Assembly: GCF_000014065.1 (NCBI RefSeq)
Contig: NC_008043.1
Coordinates: forward strand, 304,001-368,000
Origin: Ruegeria sp. TM1040
GTDB taxonomy: Bacteria; Pseudomonadota; Alphaproteobacteria; Rhodobacterales; Rhodobacteraceae
Length of the DNA: 64,000 nucleotides
Reading direction: 5' to 3'
Both the position numbers and the translations under genes were made by a program. Of the stretch, positions 51,156-60,069 are shown one piece after another. Within the stretch, counting starts at the first letter, position 1. Each line of letters begins with the position of its first letter. Below the pieces are notes generated by a model that had not been told where the DNA came from, made no database searches, and saw only the letters and a list, made by a program, of their open reading frames with translations.

Positions 51156-52160
51156 ATGGCCGTTACGTTGAAAGAGGTTGCAGAACGTGCGGGGGTTTCC
51201 CGTTCTGCTGTATCGCGCACCTTTACCGACGGGGCCTCTGTGTCCGACAAGATGCGGCGCAAGGTTGAAAAGGCCGCCCGCGAACTGGGCTACAGCCCAA
51301 ATGCGCTGGCCTCATCGCTGACAACAGGGCGCACCAAGCTGATCGGGCTTGTCTCGAACAACTTTCACAACCCCATCTTTCTCGAGGTCTTTGATCTCTT
51401 CACGCGCGGCCTTCAGGATCGGGGCTTGCGTCCATTGCTTGTGAACCTGACCGATGAAACAGACCCCGAGCATTCTGTGAATATGCTGCGCCAGTATTCC
51501 GTCGATGGGGTGGTTGTGGCCTCGTCCACGTTGCCCCCGGGGTTTGCCAAGGCCTTTCGCGACGCAGGCGTGCCCGTGGTTCATAGTTTTGGCAGATCAT
51601 CCTCGGCGCCTCAGGTGCATGTTGTTGGGATCGACAACGTTGAATCGGGGCGCATGGCGGCACGCGCGCTCATTGCGCGGAACTATACGCATGTGGCCTT
51701 TATGGGCGGTCCGGAAACTGCGACCTCCACGCAGGATCGCCATGCAGGCTTCATGTCGGAAATGTCCAAACACCCCAACATCCGGGCGACATACTCCTTC
51801 GCCGAGGCCTATTCCTTTCAGGCGGGACGCTCCGAGATGATGAGGCTTCTACAGGCTGGGCCTGCCGAGGCGTATTTCTGTGGCGACGACGTCCTCTCGA
51901 TTGGTGCGCTCTCGGCCATCTCAGACAGCGGCCTCAGCGTACCGAAGGACATCGGCATCATCGGATTGAATGATATGGAAATGGCTGGTTGGGAGAGCAT
52001 CGACCTGACAACGGTTCATCAGCCGATCCGACAAATCGTCTCTTCATCCATTGAATTGATGGTGGCGATGCTCGATGAGCCGGACCGCTATCCCGAGGCC
52101 CGCATCTTTCCCTGTTCGATTGTCGAGCGGGGCACATTGCGCCCCGCCCCCAAAACCTAG
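51156..52160 (+). CDS. LacI-family repressor of the inositol island
   Basis: A 334-residue LacI/GalR regulator with helix-turn-helix (LKEVAERAGVSRSAVSRTF), hinge (YSPNALASSLTTGRT) and sugar-sensing domain (LVSNNFHNPIFLEVFDLF; GLNDMEMAGWESIDLTTV). ATG 51156 is preceded by AAGAAGG. The two identical operators, one beside its own gene and one between the two iol operons, point to it as the island regulator. Its stop overlaps that of the convergent dehydrogenase in a CTAG. Confidence 0.91.
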   Translation: MAVTLKEVAERAGVSRSAVSRTFTDGASVSDKMRRKVEKAARELGYSPNALASSLTTGRTKLIGLVSNNFHNPIFLEVFDLFTRGLQDRGLRPLLVNLTDETDPEHSVNMLRQYSVDGVVVASSTLPPGFAKAFRDAGVPVVHSFGRSSSAPQVHVVGIDNVESGRMAARALIARNYTHVAFMGGPETATSTQDRHAGFMSEMSKHPNIRATYSFAEAYSFQAGRSEMMRLLQAGPAEAYFCGDDVLSIGALSAISDSGLSVPKDIGIIGLNDMEMAGWESIDLTTVHQPIRQIVSSSIELMVAMLDEPDRYPEARIFPCSIVERGTLRPAPKT

Positions 52161-53290
52161 CGAAACATCGGTGGGCGCGCGTCCATCCATTCACCGCCAG
52201 CCTTGGCCGAAGACACCGCAGTGTGAACCGCAGCCATGGAACGCACTCCGTCCGCCGCATTGGGCAAGCCATCTCTGGCCGCCCCGGAAATTGCGTCGGC
52301 CAGATCGCAATAGATATTGGCCACCGCCAGTGGAAAGCCCTCAGGGTGGGCAATCGCAACGCGGCTGAGACGTTGCGCCTCCTCATGCAGACCTGCTTCG
52401 CCCTTCTCGATGACCTGTGTGCGCCCTCCGACGGGCGTATAGATCAACTGGTTTGGTTGTTCAGACGCCCAACGCAGCCCCCCTGTTTCCCCAAACACCT
52501 GAATGTCGAAACCATGCTGGCGCCCGATGGCCACGGACGACGTCCAGAGCCGGCCTACGGTGCCGCCTTCGAGGCGGAAGTTGACCATCGCGTCATCCTC
52601 TAGCACCCGCGAAGAAATCGTAGAGGCAAAGTCCGCCGAGAGCCGCTCCACCTCATCACAGCAGATAAAGCTGGCCATGTGCAGAGCATGAATGCCGCAA
52701 TCCGCGAACTGTCCGGACACCCCAGCCATTTCAGGGTCATAGCGCCACCTCACCCGAGGATTATCCGCATCTGTGGCATCCCCGTGATGACCGTGGCTAA
52801 AGTTGGTGACAACGAGGCGGATCTTGCCAATTTCTCCAGCACGCACCATTGCGCGGGCTTGCCGCACCATCGGATAGGCTGAATAGCAGTAGTTCACGGC
52901 ACAGATCTTACCGGATTTCTGCGCAATTTTGACAATCTCCTCGCCCTCTTCCACCGTCATGGTCATCGGTTTTTCGCAGAGCACGTTGAAACCGGCCTCG
53001 AGGAAGTTCTTGGTGATCTCAAAGTGCGTGGCATTTGGCGTCGCGACAGTCACCAGATCAACACGGTCCTCACGACCACGCTCACCATCGAGCATTTCGC
53101 TCCAATCTCCGTAGGCGCGATCTGCGGCAATGCCGAGACTCTGCGCATAGGCCCGACCGACATCGGCGCGATGATCCAAGGCCCCGGCCGCGAATTCAAA
53201 ACGCCCATCTGCCAATGCTCCCAAACGATGCGCCGGGCCAATCTGGCTGCCTTCACCGCCGCCGATCATGCCCCATTTCAGTTTCGTCAT
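52157..53290 (-). CDS. Gfo/Idh/MocA-family oxidoreductase (inositol-type)
   Basis: A 377-residue NAD(P)-dependent sugar or inositol dehydrogenase with Rossmann start WGMIGGGEGSQIGPAHR and the catalytic Lys in VLCEKPMTMT. The GQFADCGIHALHMA segment is active-site region. This subfamily commonly sits in inositol clusters and may act on scyllo-inositol or an inositol epimer. It is the last gene of the minus-strand operon that starts at 55319 and follows the IolE-like gene by 12 bp. Confidence 0.86.
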   Translation of the reverse strand: MTKLKWGMIGGGEGSQIGPAHRLGALADGRFEFAAGALDHRADVGRAYAQSLGIAADRAYGDWSEMLDGERGREDRVDLVTVATPNATHFEITKNFLEAGFNVLCEKPMTMTVEEGEEIVKIAQKSGKICAVNYCYSAYPMVRQARAMVRAGEIGKIRLVVTNFSHGHHGDATDADNPRVRWRYDPEMAGVSGQFADCGIHALHMASFICCDEVERLSADFASTISSRVLEDDAMVNFRLEGGTVGRLWTSSVAIGRQHGFDIQVFGETGGLRWASEQPNQLIYTPVGGRTQVIEKGEAGLHEEAQRLSRVAIAHPEGFPLAVANIYCDLADAISGAARDGLPNAADGVRSMAAVHTAVSSAKAGGEWMDARPPMFR

Positions 53291-53302
53291 GGCTGCATCT
53301 CC

Positions 53303-54196
53303 TCAGTTGAAGCCGATCGTTTCGAGATATTCGCGGTTCTTCAGTGCGTCTCCAACCGGATCCGGATCAAGGGTCGGGTCGCAGTCCTGCTCAACCGTAC
53401 ACCATCCCGCAAATCCTGCCTCCAAAAGCACCTGACGCACCGCCGGAAAATCGACATCCCCAAGGCCCAGATTGCAAAAGATGCCCTGCCCGCATGCCTC
53501 GTAAAAACCGGTGCGATTGGCGATAACCTCCGCCTTTACCTTCGGGTCTATATCTTTGAAATGCATGTAGGAAATCCGACCAACATGGCGCTTCATAAAC
53601 GCAACCGGGTCAAACCCTGCATAGGAGTGATGACCGGTGTCGAAACAGATCTTCAAAAGCGATTCATCCACCTCACTCAGAAGGCGCTCCAGCTCGGGTT
53701 CAAAGTCCATAAACCCAGCAGCATGCGCATGGATGCCCACAGTCAGACCGTATTCTTCAGCCCCGATCCGAGCACTCTCTGCGATGCGGTTTCGGTAGGC
53801 GGTCCATTCGGCTTTGTCCATCTGCTCAGCCTCTGCCGCGCGACCCGCGGTTGGCGCGCGACGTGGCGAGATCGAATCGATCAGGACAAGATGCTGCGCA
53901 CCATGCGCTCTCAATGCGCGCGCAGTACGATGGGTGGCATCCACGACATCCTCCCACGCCGCTGGATCATGGTACGCGCGAAAAACCACGCCACCGATCA
54001 GGTCGAGATCATGCTCGGCCAAAGCCTCCCCAAGCTCCACAGGATCCTCGGGCATGAAACCCACGGGCCCCAGTTCTATCCCCTTGTACCCTGCCTCAGC
54101 ACAGTCCTTCAGGACTGACCGCCATGTCGGATTGCGCGGATCATCCGCAAATTCGACACCCCACGAACAGGGGGCGTTGCCAATTCTGATGCTCAT
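53303..54196 (-). CDS. iolE: IolE/IolI-like sugar isomerase/dehydratase (TIM barrel)
   Basis: A 297-residue xylose-isomerase-like TIM-barrel protein. It begins IGNAPCSWGVEFADDPRNP, a form common in iol clusters, and has metal-ligand regions HAAGFMD, CFDTGHHSYAG, MHFKDI and a late Glu in CTVEQD. It most likely dehydrates 2-keto-myo-inositol (IolE) or isomerises keto-inositols (IolI). No other iolE candidate is in the island, so IolE is the economical assignment. Confidence 0.75.
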   Translation of the reverse strand: MSIRIGNAPCSWGVEFADDPRNPTWRSVLKDCAEAGYKGIELGPVGFMPEDPVELGEALAEHDLDLIGGVVFRAYHDPAAWEDVVDATHRTARALRAHGAQHLVLIDSISPRRAPTAGRAAEAEQMDKAEWTAYRNRIAESARIGAEEYGLTVGIHAHAAGFMDFEPELERLLSEVDESLLKICFDTGHHSYAGFDPVAFMKRHVGRISYMHFKDIDPKVKAEVIANRTGFYEACGQGIFCNLGLGDVDFPAVRQVLLEAGFAGWCTVEQDCDPTLDPDPVGDALKNREYLETIGFN

Positions 54197-54215
54197 CGTC
54201 TTGCGTCTCCGCTAC

Positions 54216-55319
54216 TTAGAAATCTTTGATATCTTTCCAGGTTTTGCTCTCGGATGCGGCCAGCCCCGCAGCGATTACCCGGTTTACGTCATGCCCGTCG
54301 CGAAACGTGGGCCACTGCGCTTCACCGGTCTCGATCGCGCGCAGGAAATCCCGCGCCTCAATGATGATCTGGTCCTGATAGCCCGTTCCGTGCCCCGGCC
54401 CCTGACAGAAAGGTTCGTAATCCGGGTGGGCGGGACCAGTGAGGATCTTGCGGAATCCTCGCTCTGCTTCTGGACCTTCCATACGATAGAGCCACAGCGC
54501 GTTCTGATCTTCTTGATCAAAGCGGATCGCACCTTTTGTTCCTGTGATCTCATAGGCATAGCCCATCTTGCGTCCTGTCGCGATGCGGCTGAAATACATC
54601 TGCCCCATGGCCCCGTTCTCAAAGCGGCACATCATCTGAGCGTGATCGTCATTTGTGACCTGGCCGCCCGGTCGTTCTTTGTGAACGGTTTCAACCTCAG
54701 CCATGACACGCGCGATCGGTCCGATCAGTGCCAGTGCCGCATTGACCATATGTGGCGCCAAGTCCCCCATGGTTCCATTTGCCATGCCACTGGTTCGCCA
54801 GCTCGCCGGGGTCTCGGGGTTAGCATAAAAATCCTCGGTGTGTTCGCCGCGGAACCAGGTGATCTCACCAATGTCACCGGCAGCAACCAGGGCGCGGGCA
54901 AATTGGCTCGCAGGGGTGCGGATGTAGTTGAAACCCACCATATTCGCGACTCCGGAGGCTTCGGCGGCCGCGACCATGGCTGCACTGTCCGCGAGCGATG
55001 CACCCATGGGTTTTTCACACAGCACCGGTTTACCCAACGCAAAGCATGCCTCTGCGATCTGACGATGAACCTCTTGTGGCGTAGCAATGACTACCGCTTC
55101 CACGCGTGGATCGTGAACAAGCTCTCTCCAATCCGCGGTCGCACGGGCAAAACCATAGGCCTGCCGATAGCGCTCGGCACTATCTGGAGAAGAAGCGCAG
55201 ACCATTTCCAAGCGAGGGCGAAGAGCCGTGTTGAAGACCGCTCCGACCGCGGCCATGGCCACCGCATGCGCCTTGCCCATGTAGCCACCCCCAAGGATAC
55301 CGATACCGATTTCCGACAT
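54216..55319 (-). CDS. Gfo/Idh/MocA-family oxidoreductase (inositol-type)
   Basis: A 367-residue NAD(P)-dependent dehydrogenase with GIGILGGGYMGKAHAVAM at the start, the catalytic Lys in VLCEKPMGAS and NYIRTPASQ further on. ATG 55319 follows GGGAGGGG; the open frame upstream runs through the operator. It is first in the minus-strand operon and 29 bp from the 18-bp operator. Likely substrates are other inositol isomers or derivatives, since a canonical IolG is encoded at 60070. Confidence 0.86.
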   Translation of the reverse strand: MSEIGIGILGGGYMGKAHAVAMAAVGAVFNTALRPRLEMVCASSPDSAERYRQAYGFARATADWRELVHDPRVEAVVIATPQEVHRQIAEACFALGKPVLCEKPMGASLADSAAMVAAAEASGVANMVGFNYIRTPASQFARALVAAGDIGEITWFRGEHTEDFYANPETPASWRTSGMANGTMGDLAPHMVNAALALIGPIARVMAEVETVHKERPGGQVTNDDHAQMMCRFENGAMGQMYFSRIATGRKMGYAYEITGTKGAIRFDQEDQNALWLYRMEGPEAERGFRKILTGPAHPDYEPFCQGPGHGTGYQDQIIIEARDFLRAIETGEAQWPTFRDGHDVNRVIAAGLAASESKTWKDIKDF

Positions 55320-55347
55320 GCGATTTTCCCCTCCCCTGTGAAAACTG

Positions 55348-55365
55348 TTTGCAACCGGTTGCAAA
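55348..55365. promoter_or_regulatory. LacI-type operator, inositol island copy 2
   Basis: TTTGCAACCGGTTGCAAA, identical over 18 bp to the site at 51057-51074. It lies between the divergent dehydrogenase operon (29 bp from its start) and iolD (77 bp from its start). Confidence 0.85.
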
Positions 55366-55442
55366 ATTCGTATCGTGTGAATCGAGATCTAGCAAGCCAC
55401 ATTTGGCAATGCGCCGCTTTTTCCCATGGGAGATACGCTGAC

Positions 55443-57311
55443 ATGTCTGCGCAAGACGACACCATCCGCCTGACCACAGCACAGGCCATCATCCGCTGGC
55501 TGTGCAACCAGTACATTGAAATCGATGGCGAAGAGATGCGCCTGTGTGGCGGTGGCTTCGGCATCTTTGGACATGGCAATGTGACCTGTCTGGGCGAGGC
55601 GTTGAACACCGTCCGCGATGCGCTTCCGCTCTATCGCGGACAGAATGAACAAAGCATGGGATTTGCAGCTGCAGGATATGCCAAGACCTGGTTACGGCAG
55701 CGGTTCATGTTCTGCACCGCAAGTGCGGGGCCGGGCACCGCCAATCTCGTGACGGCGGCAGGGCTGGCTCATGCCAATCGCTTGCCGATGCTGATGCTCT
55801 GCGGAGATACCTTCCTCACCCGCCTGCCGGACCCAGTTCTGCAACAAATGGAAAACTTCAACGATCCGACCTTTGGCGTGAACGACGCGTTCAAACCGGT
55901 CAGCCGCTTTTGGGATCGAATCTGCCATCCAGCACAGGTGATTCAATCGCTCCCGGCTGCGATTGCAACCATGCTTGATCCGGCGGATTGCGGCCCGGCC
56001 TTTATCGGCCTGCCTCAGGACGTGCAGGGCTGGACCTATGATTATCCAACTAAATTCTTTGACAAAAAGGTACATCGCATTCGCCGTCAGGCACCAGATG
56101 CAGATGAAATCGCAGATGCGGTCGCCGCGTTAGCCGCGGCGGAGCGCCCCATCCTGATTGCAGGTGGTGGCGTCCAATACTCTCGCGCCGCAGAAACACT
56201 CCGTGAATTTGCCGAGACCCACCAGATCCCGGTGGTCGAAACCATCGCGGGCCGCGCCAATATGCGGGCGACACACCCCCTGAACATCGGCCCGATTGGG
56301 GTGACAGGGTCAGACAGCGCAAATGCAATCGCGGAAAAGGCCGATGTGATCGTCGCCGTTGGCACCCGGTTGCAAGACTTCACCACCGGATCCTGGACAG
56401 CCTTTTCAAAGGACGCTCAGTTTATCTCGATCAACGCCGCGCGCCATGATGCAGGCAAGCATATGTCCTTGCCAGTTGTGGGCGATGCCAAGTTGAGCCT
56501 CGCCGCAATCGAGGCCGCAACAGACTACAATGCACCCCTAGATTGGGTCGCTTATGCGCAGGATCAGCGCAGCAAGTGGGACCGATATGTGGTCGAGAAC
56601 ACCGCCCACGGCAATCGCCCTAATTCCTATGCCCAGGCGATCGGCGTCGTGAACGACCTCTGCGATCCGCGCGACCGCGTAGTGGCCGCTGCGGGTGGGT
56701 TGCCGGCTGAGGTCACAGCAAACTGGCGCACGCTTGATATCGGCACGGTGGATGTGGAGTTTGGCTTTTCATGCATGGGGTACGAGATTGCTGGCGCCTG
56801 GGGCGCGCGCATTGCTCAGTCGCAGATGGAACCCGATCAGGATGTCATCACTTTCTGCGGGGATGGCTCTTATATGATGCTGAACTCGGACATTTATTCC
56901 AGTGTCCTCTCAGGCAAAAAAATGATTGTTCTCGTGCTCGACAACGGAGGCTTTGCGGTCATCAATAAACTGCAAAACAACACAGGAAATCAGAGCTTTA
57001 ACAACCTTCTTGCGGATTGCCCGACCATTGCAGAACCCTTCGGCGTGGATTTTGTCGCCCATGCCGCCTCGATGGGGGCGATGGCCGAAAAAGTCGCCAA
57101 CCCGGCAGAACTAGGCGAGGCATTCAAACGCGCGAAGGCTGCCGACAAGACCTATGTGATCGTAATGGATGTGGACCCCTATGAGGGATGGACCACCCAA
57201 GGGCATGCATGGTGGGAAGTCGGAACGCCCCATATCACCGAGGATGAAGCCGTCAGGACTGCGCATCTGGACTGGGAGTCCTCGCGCAGCAAACAGCGAA
57301 AGGGCATCTGA
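55443..57311 (+). CDS. iolD: 3D-(3,5/4)-trihydroxycyclohexane-1,2-dione hydrolase IolD
   Basis: A 622-residue thiamine-diphosphate enzyme that opens the ring of the diketone intermediate of myo-inositol breakdown to 5-deoxyglucuronate. The catalytic Glu69 is in GQNEQSMGFAAAGYAK, the Mg-ThDP motif GDGSYMMLNSD starts near residue 473, and YEGWTTQGHAWWEVG closes the protein as in IolD. ATG 55443 has GGGAGA 9 nt upstream. The reading frame stays open far upstream because it is the shadow of the minus-strand operon. It is first of iolD-iolC-iolB-aldolase-iolG. Confidence 0.96.
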   Translation: MSAQDDTIRLTTAQAIIRWLCNQYIEIDGEEMRLCGGGFGIFGHGNVTCLGEALNTVRDALPLYRGQNEQSMGFAAAGYAKTWLRQRFMFCTASAGPGTANLVTAAGLAHANRLPMLMLCGDTFLTRLPDPVLQQMENFNDPTFGVNDAFKPVSRFWDRICHPAQVIQSLPAAIATMLDPADCGPAFIGLPQDVQGWTYDYPTKFFDKKVHRIRRQAPDADEIADAVAALAAAERPILIAGGGVQYSRAAETLREFAETHQIPVVETIAGRANMRATHPLNIGPIGVTGSDSANAIAEKADVIVAVGTRLQDFTTGSWTAFSKDAQFISINAARHDAGKHMSLPVVGDAKLSLAAIEAATDYNAPLDWVAYAQDQRSKWDRYVVENTAHGNRPNSYAQAIGVVNDLCDPRDRVVAAAGGLPAEVTANWRTLDIGTVDVEFGFSCMGYEIAGAWGARIAQSQMEPDQDVITFCGDGSYMMLNSDIYSSVLSGKKMIVLVLDNGGFAVINKLQNNTGNQSFNNLLADCPTIAEPFGVDFVAHAASMGAMAEKVANPAELGEAFKRAKAADKTYVIVMDVDPYEGWTTQGHAWWEVGTPHITEDEAVRTAHLDWESSRSKQRKGI

Positions 57312-57415
57312 TGAAGCGCTTTCTTGCACTCACATCCAAACTTGTGTCGCCCGCCTTCGAGATACGTTCCCGTCAGGCACCGTTGAACGCGGACAACACG
57401 GAGGGACAACAGTGA
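57311..57415 (+). CDS. Possible 34-residue bridging ORF between iolD and iolC
   Basis: The frame starts with an ATG overlapping the iolD stop (TGATG) and its TGA overlaps the iolC GTG (GTGA). The 34-residue product, beginning MKRFLALTSKLVSP, has no recognised domain. It may simply carry ribosomes from iolD to iolC (coupling). Confidence 0.28.
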   Translation: MKRFLALTSKLVSPAFEIRSRQAPLNADNTEGQQ

Positions 57416-58386
57416 ACCTGATAGACGGCATCAAAGGCAATCGCTTTGCAGTCTTTGGACGCGCTGGCATGGATATGTTTGCCGACCCCATCGGAACCAA
57501 AAGCGAGGACGCCACGACATTTCGCGCTGATCTGGGGGGATCTTCGGCCAATATCTGCGCCGGTCTTGTAAAACTCGGGGCAGAAGCGGCACTCGTCACC
57601 TCGGTCTCGGATGACGCGGTCGGACGATTTTGTGTGAACCGTCTGCGAGACTATGGAGTCGAGACACGATATGTCCGCGCGGTCGGAGGCGAAGCACGCA
57701 CATCGCTAGCCGTCTATGAGAGCCGGATTGATGATTTTCAGAACGTGATTTATCGCAATGGCGCTGCCGATTTTCAGGTGACCAAAGCCGATATGGATGC
57801 AGTCGACTATAGCGCGTTCTCGGCTCTGATCACGGCAGGCACGGTCTTTGCCGCCGAGCCGTCTCGCTCCGCGACCTTTCGCGCGTTCGAGCACGCACGG
57901 ACGGCGGGACTGCCAGTAATCTTTGACATTGATTACCGCCCCTATAGCTGGCCCTCGCCCGAAGTGGCCTCGGAGGTCCTGACCCGCGCAGGTGAGGCCA
58001 GCGACCTGATCGTGGGCAATGATGAAGAATTCGGCTTTATGGCAGGTCACATCGACAAGGGGCTCGAGAAGGCGCGCGCCCTCGCCGCACAAGGTCGCAT
58101 GGTGATCTACAAGATGGGCGAGGCGGGCGCGATCACCATTGCCGAGGGACAGGAAATCCGTACCGGCATCTACCCTGTCACCGCAGTCAAACCCAATGGC
58201 GCAGGCGATAGTTTTATGGCCGGGCTTCTAGCGTCAATCGCGCAGGGCCATGCGCTCAGTGACGCCGTACTGCGTGGGTCAGCCTGTGCATCCATCGTTG
58301 TCTCCCAGCCTGGCTGCGCAAACGCCATGCCTACAACTGCCGAGCTTGAGGCCTTTCTGGCTTCGCACCCCGGCCCAACCGTCTGA
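57412..58386 (+). CDS. iolC: 5-dehydro-2-deoxygluconokinase IolC
   Basis: A 324-residue PfkB-family kinase that phosphorylates 2-deoxy-5-keto-gluconate. FGRAGMDMFAD and DLGGSSANICAGL mark the N-terminus, and the catalytic Asp266 lies in NGAGDSFMAGLL. GTG 57412 follows GGAGGG with 6 nt spacing. Some relatives carry a C-terminal DUF2090 fusion; this protein does not. Confidence 0.94.
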   Translation: MNLIDGIKGNRFAVFGRAGMDMFADPIGTKSEDATTFRADLGGSSANICAGLVKLGAEAALVTSVSDDAVGRFCVNRLRDYGVETRYVRAVGGEARTSLAVYESRIDDFQNVIYRNGAADFQVTKADMDAVDYSAFSALITAGTVFAAEPSRSATFRAFEHARTAGLPVIFDIDYRPYSWPSPEVASEVLTRAGEASDLIVGNDEEFGFMAGHIDKGLEKARALAAQGRMVIYKMGEAGAITIAEGQEIRTGIYPVTAVKPNGAGDSFMAGLLASIAQGHALSDAVLRGSACASIVVSQPGCANAMPTTAELEAFLASHPGPTV

Positions 58387-58398
58387 AAGGAACGCCCA

Positions 58399-59241
58399 AT
58401 GCATATTGCGCCCCATGACAACCAAAACAAACCTATCGTAGACGCAGAGCATGATTTGGTGCCGCTGAACTACTTCAACATCGTAAAGCTCAGGCGAGGA
58501 GAGGTGTTTGAATACGCCGTACCCGGCTATGAAACCTGCGTTGTGCCCGCCACGGGCACCGTCGATATCGACGTCGAGGGCGCGATCTATCCCGACCTTG
58601 GCAATCGCACCGAAGATGTGTGGGATGGCGAGCCGGAGGGTGTTTATGTGCCCGTTGGAGCCAAGGTGCGCATCACCTGCAAAACCGACGTTACCGAGAC
58701 CTTTATCGCCGGTGCAAAATACGACAAGGTGCTGGAGCCCTTCGACGTGCGCGCGGATGCGCTGGATGTTGTACAGTATGGGTCTGACGACACGAAGACG
58801 CATCGCAAGATCAAGCATATCCTGGGCGCGAACCACCATGACAAAGTAGGTCGTCTCTTGGTGAGCGAGCTCTATACAGTTGGGGAGGGCGGCTGGTCCG
58901 GGTTCCCGTCGCACAAGCACGACACCGACCGCCTGCCTGATGAGACCCGCCACGACGAGACCTATAATTTCCGTTTCAAGCCAAACTATGGTTCCGGCGT
59001 GCAGATGCTTCAGCGCGAAGACAATCAACCTGGCGACGCCTATCACATCATGGACGGATCGACGGTCCTGATCGACAAGGGCTATCACCCTTGCGCGGTT
59101 CTGCCGGGATACCAGATGTATTACTTTACCATTCTGGGTGGCCTCAGCCAGCGAAGCCTCAAACAGTATTTCCAACCCACCCATGCCGAGCAGCTGCACA
59201 CGATTCCCGGCATCATGGACATGGTGGCAAAGTTCAAATGA
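58399..59241 (+). CDS. iolB: 5-deoxy-glucuronate isomerase IolB
   Basis: A 280-residue bicupin enzyme converting 5-deoxyglucuronate to 2-deoxy-5-keto-gluconate. Metal-binding and family motifs are GFPSHKHDTDRLPDET and ETYNFRFKPNYGSGVQ, with DGSTVLIDKGYHPCAVLPGY near the C-terminus. It lies 12 bp after iolC, and its stop overlaps the aldolase start (ATGA). Confidence 0.95.
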   Translation: MHIAPHDNQNKPIVDAEHDLVPLNYFNIVKLRRGEVFEYAVPGYETCVVPATGTVDIDVEGAIYPDLGNRTEDVWDGEPEGVYVPVGAKVRITCKTDVTETFIAGAKYDKVLEPFDVRADALDVVQYGSDDTKTHRKIKHILGANHHDKVGRLLVSELYTVGEGGWSGFPSHKHDTDRLPDETRHDETYNFRFKPNYGSGVQMLQREDNQPGDAYHIMDGSTVLIDKGYHPCAVLPGYQMYYFTILGGLSQRSLKQYFQPTHAEQLHTIPGIMDMVAKFK

Positions 59242-60068
59242 GTCTGGCGACACTAAGAGACGTCCTTCAACCTGCATTGAAGGACGGCTACGCTGTGGCA
59301 GGCCTTGTCACGCTGGGGTGGGAAGACATGCGCGCCTATGTGGCAGCAGCAGAGGCCGAACACGTGCCAATAATCCTGCAAGCTGGTCCGTCGTGTAGGG
59401 AGCACACGCCTTTGCCGGTGTTGGGCAAGATGTTTCGCCATCTGGCCGAAGCGGCAAGCATACCGGTCGTGGCGCATTTGGATCACGGCTACACGGCCGA
59501 AGACTGCCGGATCGCGCTTGAAAGCGGTTTTACGTCGGTTATGTACGACGGATCGCGCAAAGCGCTTCAACAAAACATCGACGAAACCGCTGCAATCGCG
59601 GAAATGGCGCATAGCGCGGGCGCATCCTGCGAAGGCGAGATCGGCTTTGTCGGGTACTCGGGGGGCGAAGGCTCTGCAGGGACAGATCCGGAAGAGGCCG
59701 CCCGATTTGCGCGTGAGAGCGGCGTTGATGCAATGGCCATCTCTGTGGGGAATGTCCACCTCCAGCAAGACAAGGAAGGCGGTTTGGATGAGTTGCGGAT
59801 CCGCGCGATCGAAGCGTTGACCGATGTGCCGCTGGTCATCCATGGCGGCTCTGGCGTGCCAGTGGCACAACGCCAAGCGCTCGCGCGCGGCTCCAAGATC
59901 TGCAAGTTCAACATCGGGACAGAATTGCGCATGGCGTTTGGGCAGGCGCTCCGCGCTGCGGTCAACGCGGATGATGCGCGCTTTGACCGGGTGCAAATTC
60001 TCAAGGAAACACATGATCCCGTCGTCACAGCGACACGCCGGGTGTTACAAGCATTTAAGGGAGCCTGA
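59238..60068 (+). CDS. iolJ: Class II aldolase, probable 5-dehydro-2-deoxyphosphogluconate aldolase (IolJ-type)
   Basis: A 276-residue zinc aldolase of the fructose-bisphosphate aldolase class II family. VVAHLDHGY (about 80-84) and EGEIGFVG carry metal ligands and active-site residues, VIHGGSGVP and CKFNIGTELR bind phosphate. In the iol operon it would cleave 2-deoxy-5-keto-6-phosphogluconate to malonate semialdehyde and dihydroxyacetone phosphate. Its start overlaps iolB. Confidence 0.87.
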   Translation: MSLATLRDVLQPALKDGYAVAGLVTLGWEDMRAYVAAAEAEHVPIILQAGPSCREHTPLPVLGKMFRHLAEAASIPVVAHLDHGYTAEDCRIALESGFTSVMYDGSRKALQQNIDETAAIAEMAHSAGASCEGEIGFVGYSGGEGSAGTDPEEAARFARESGVDAMAISVGNVHLQQDKEGGLDELRIRAIEALTDVPLVIHGGSGVPVAQRQALARGSKICKFNIGTELRMAFGQALRAAVNADDARFDRVQILKETHDPVVTATRRVLQAFKGA

Positions 60069-60069
60069 A

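Noticed and set aside
53814-55442. Long N-terminal extension of IolD
   Set aside because: It runs through the operator and antisense to two minus-strand genes; IolD begins at 55443 by family length and ribosome site.
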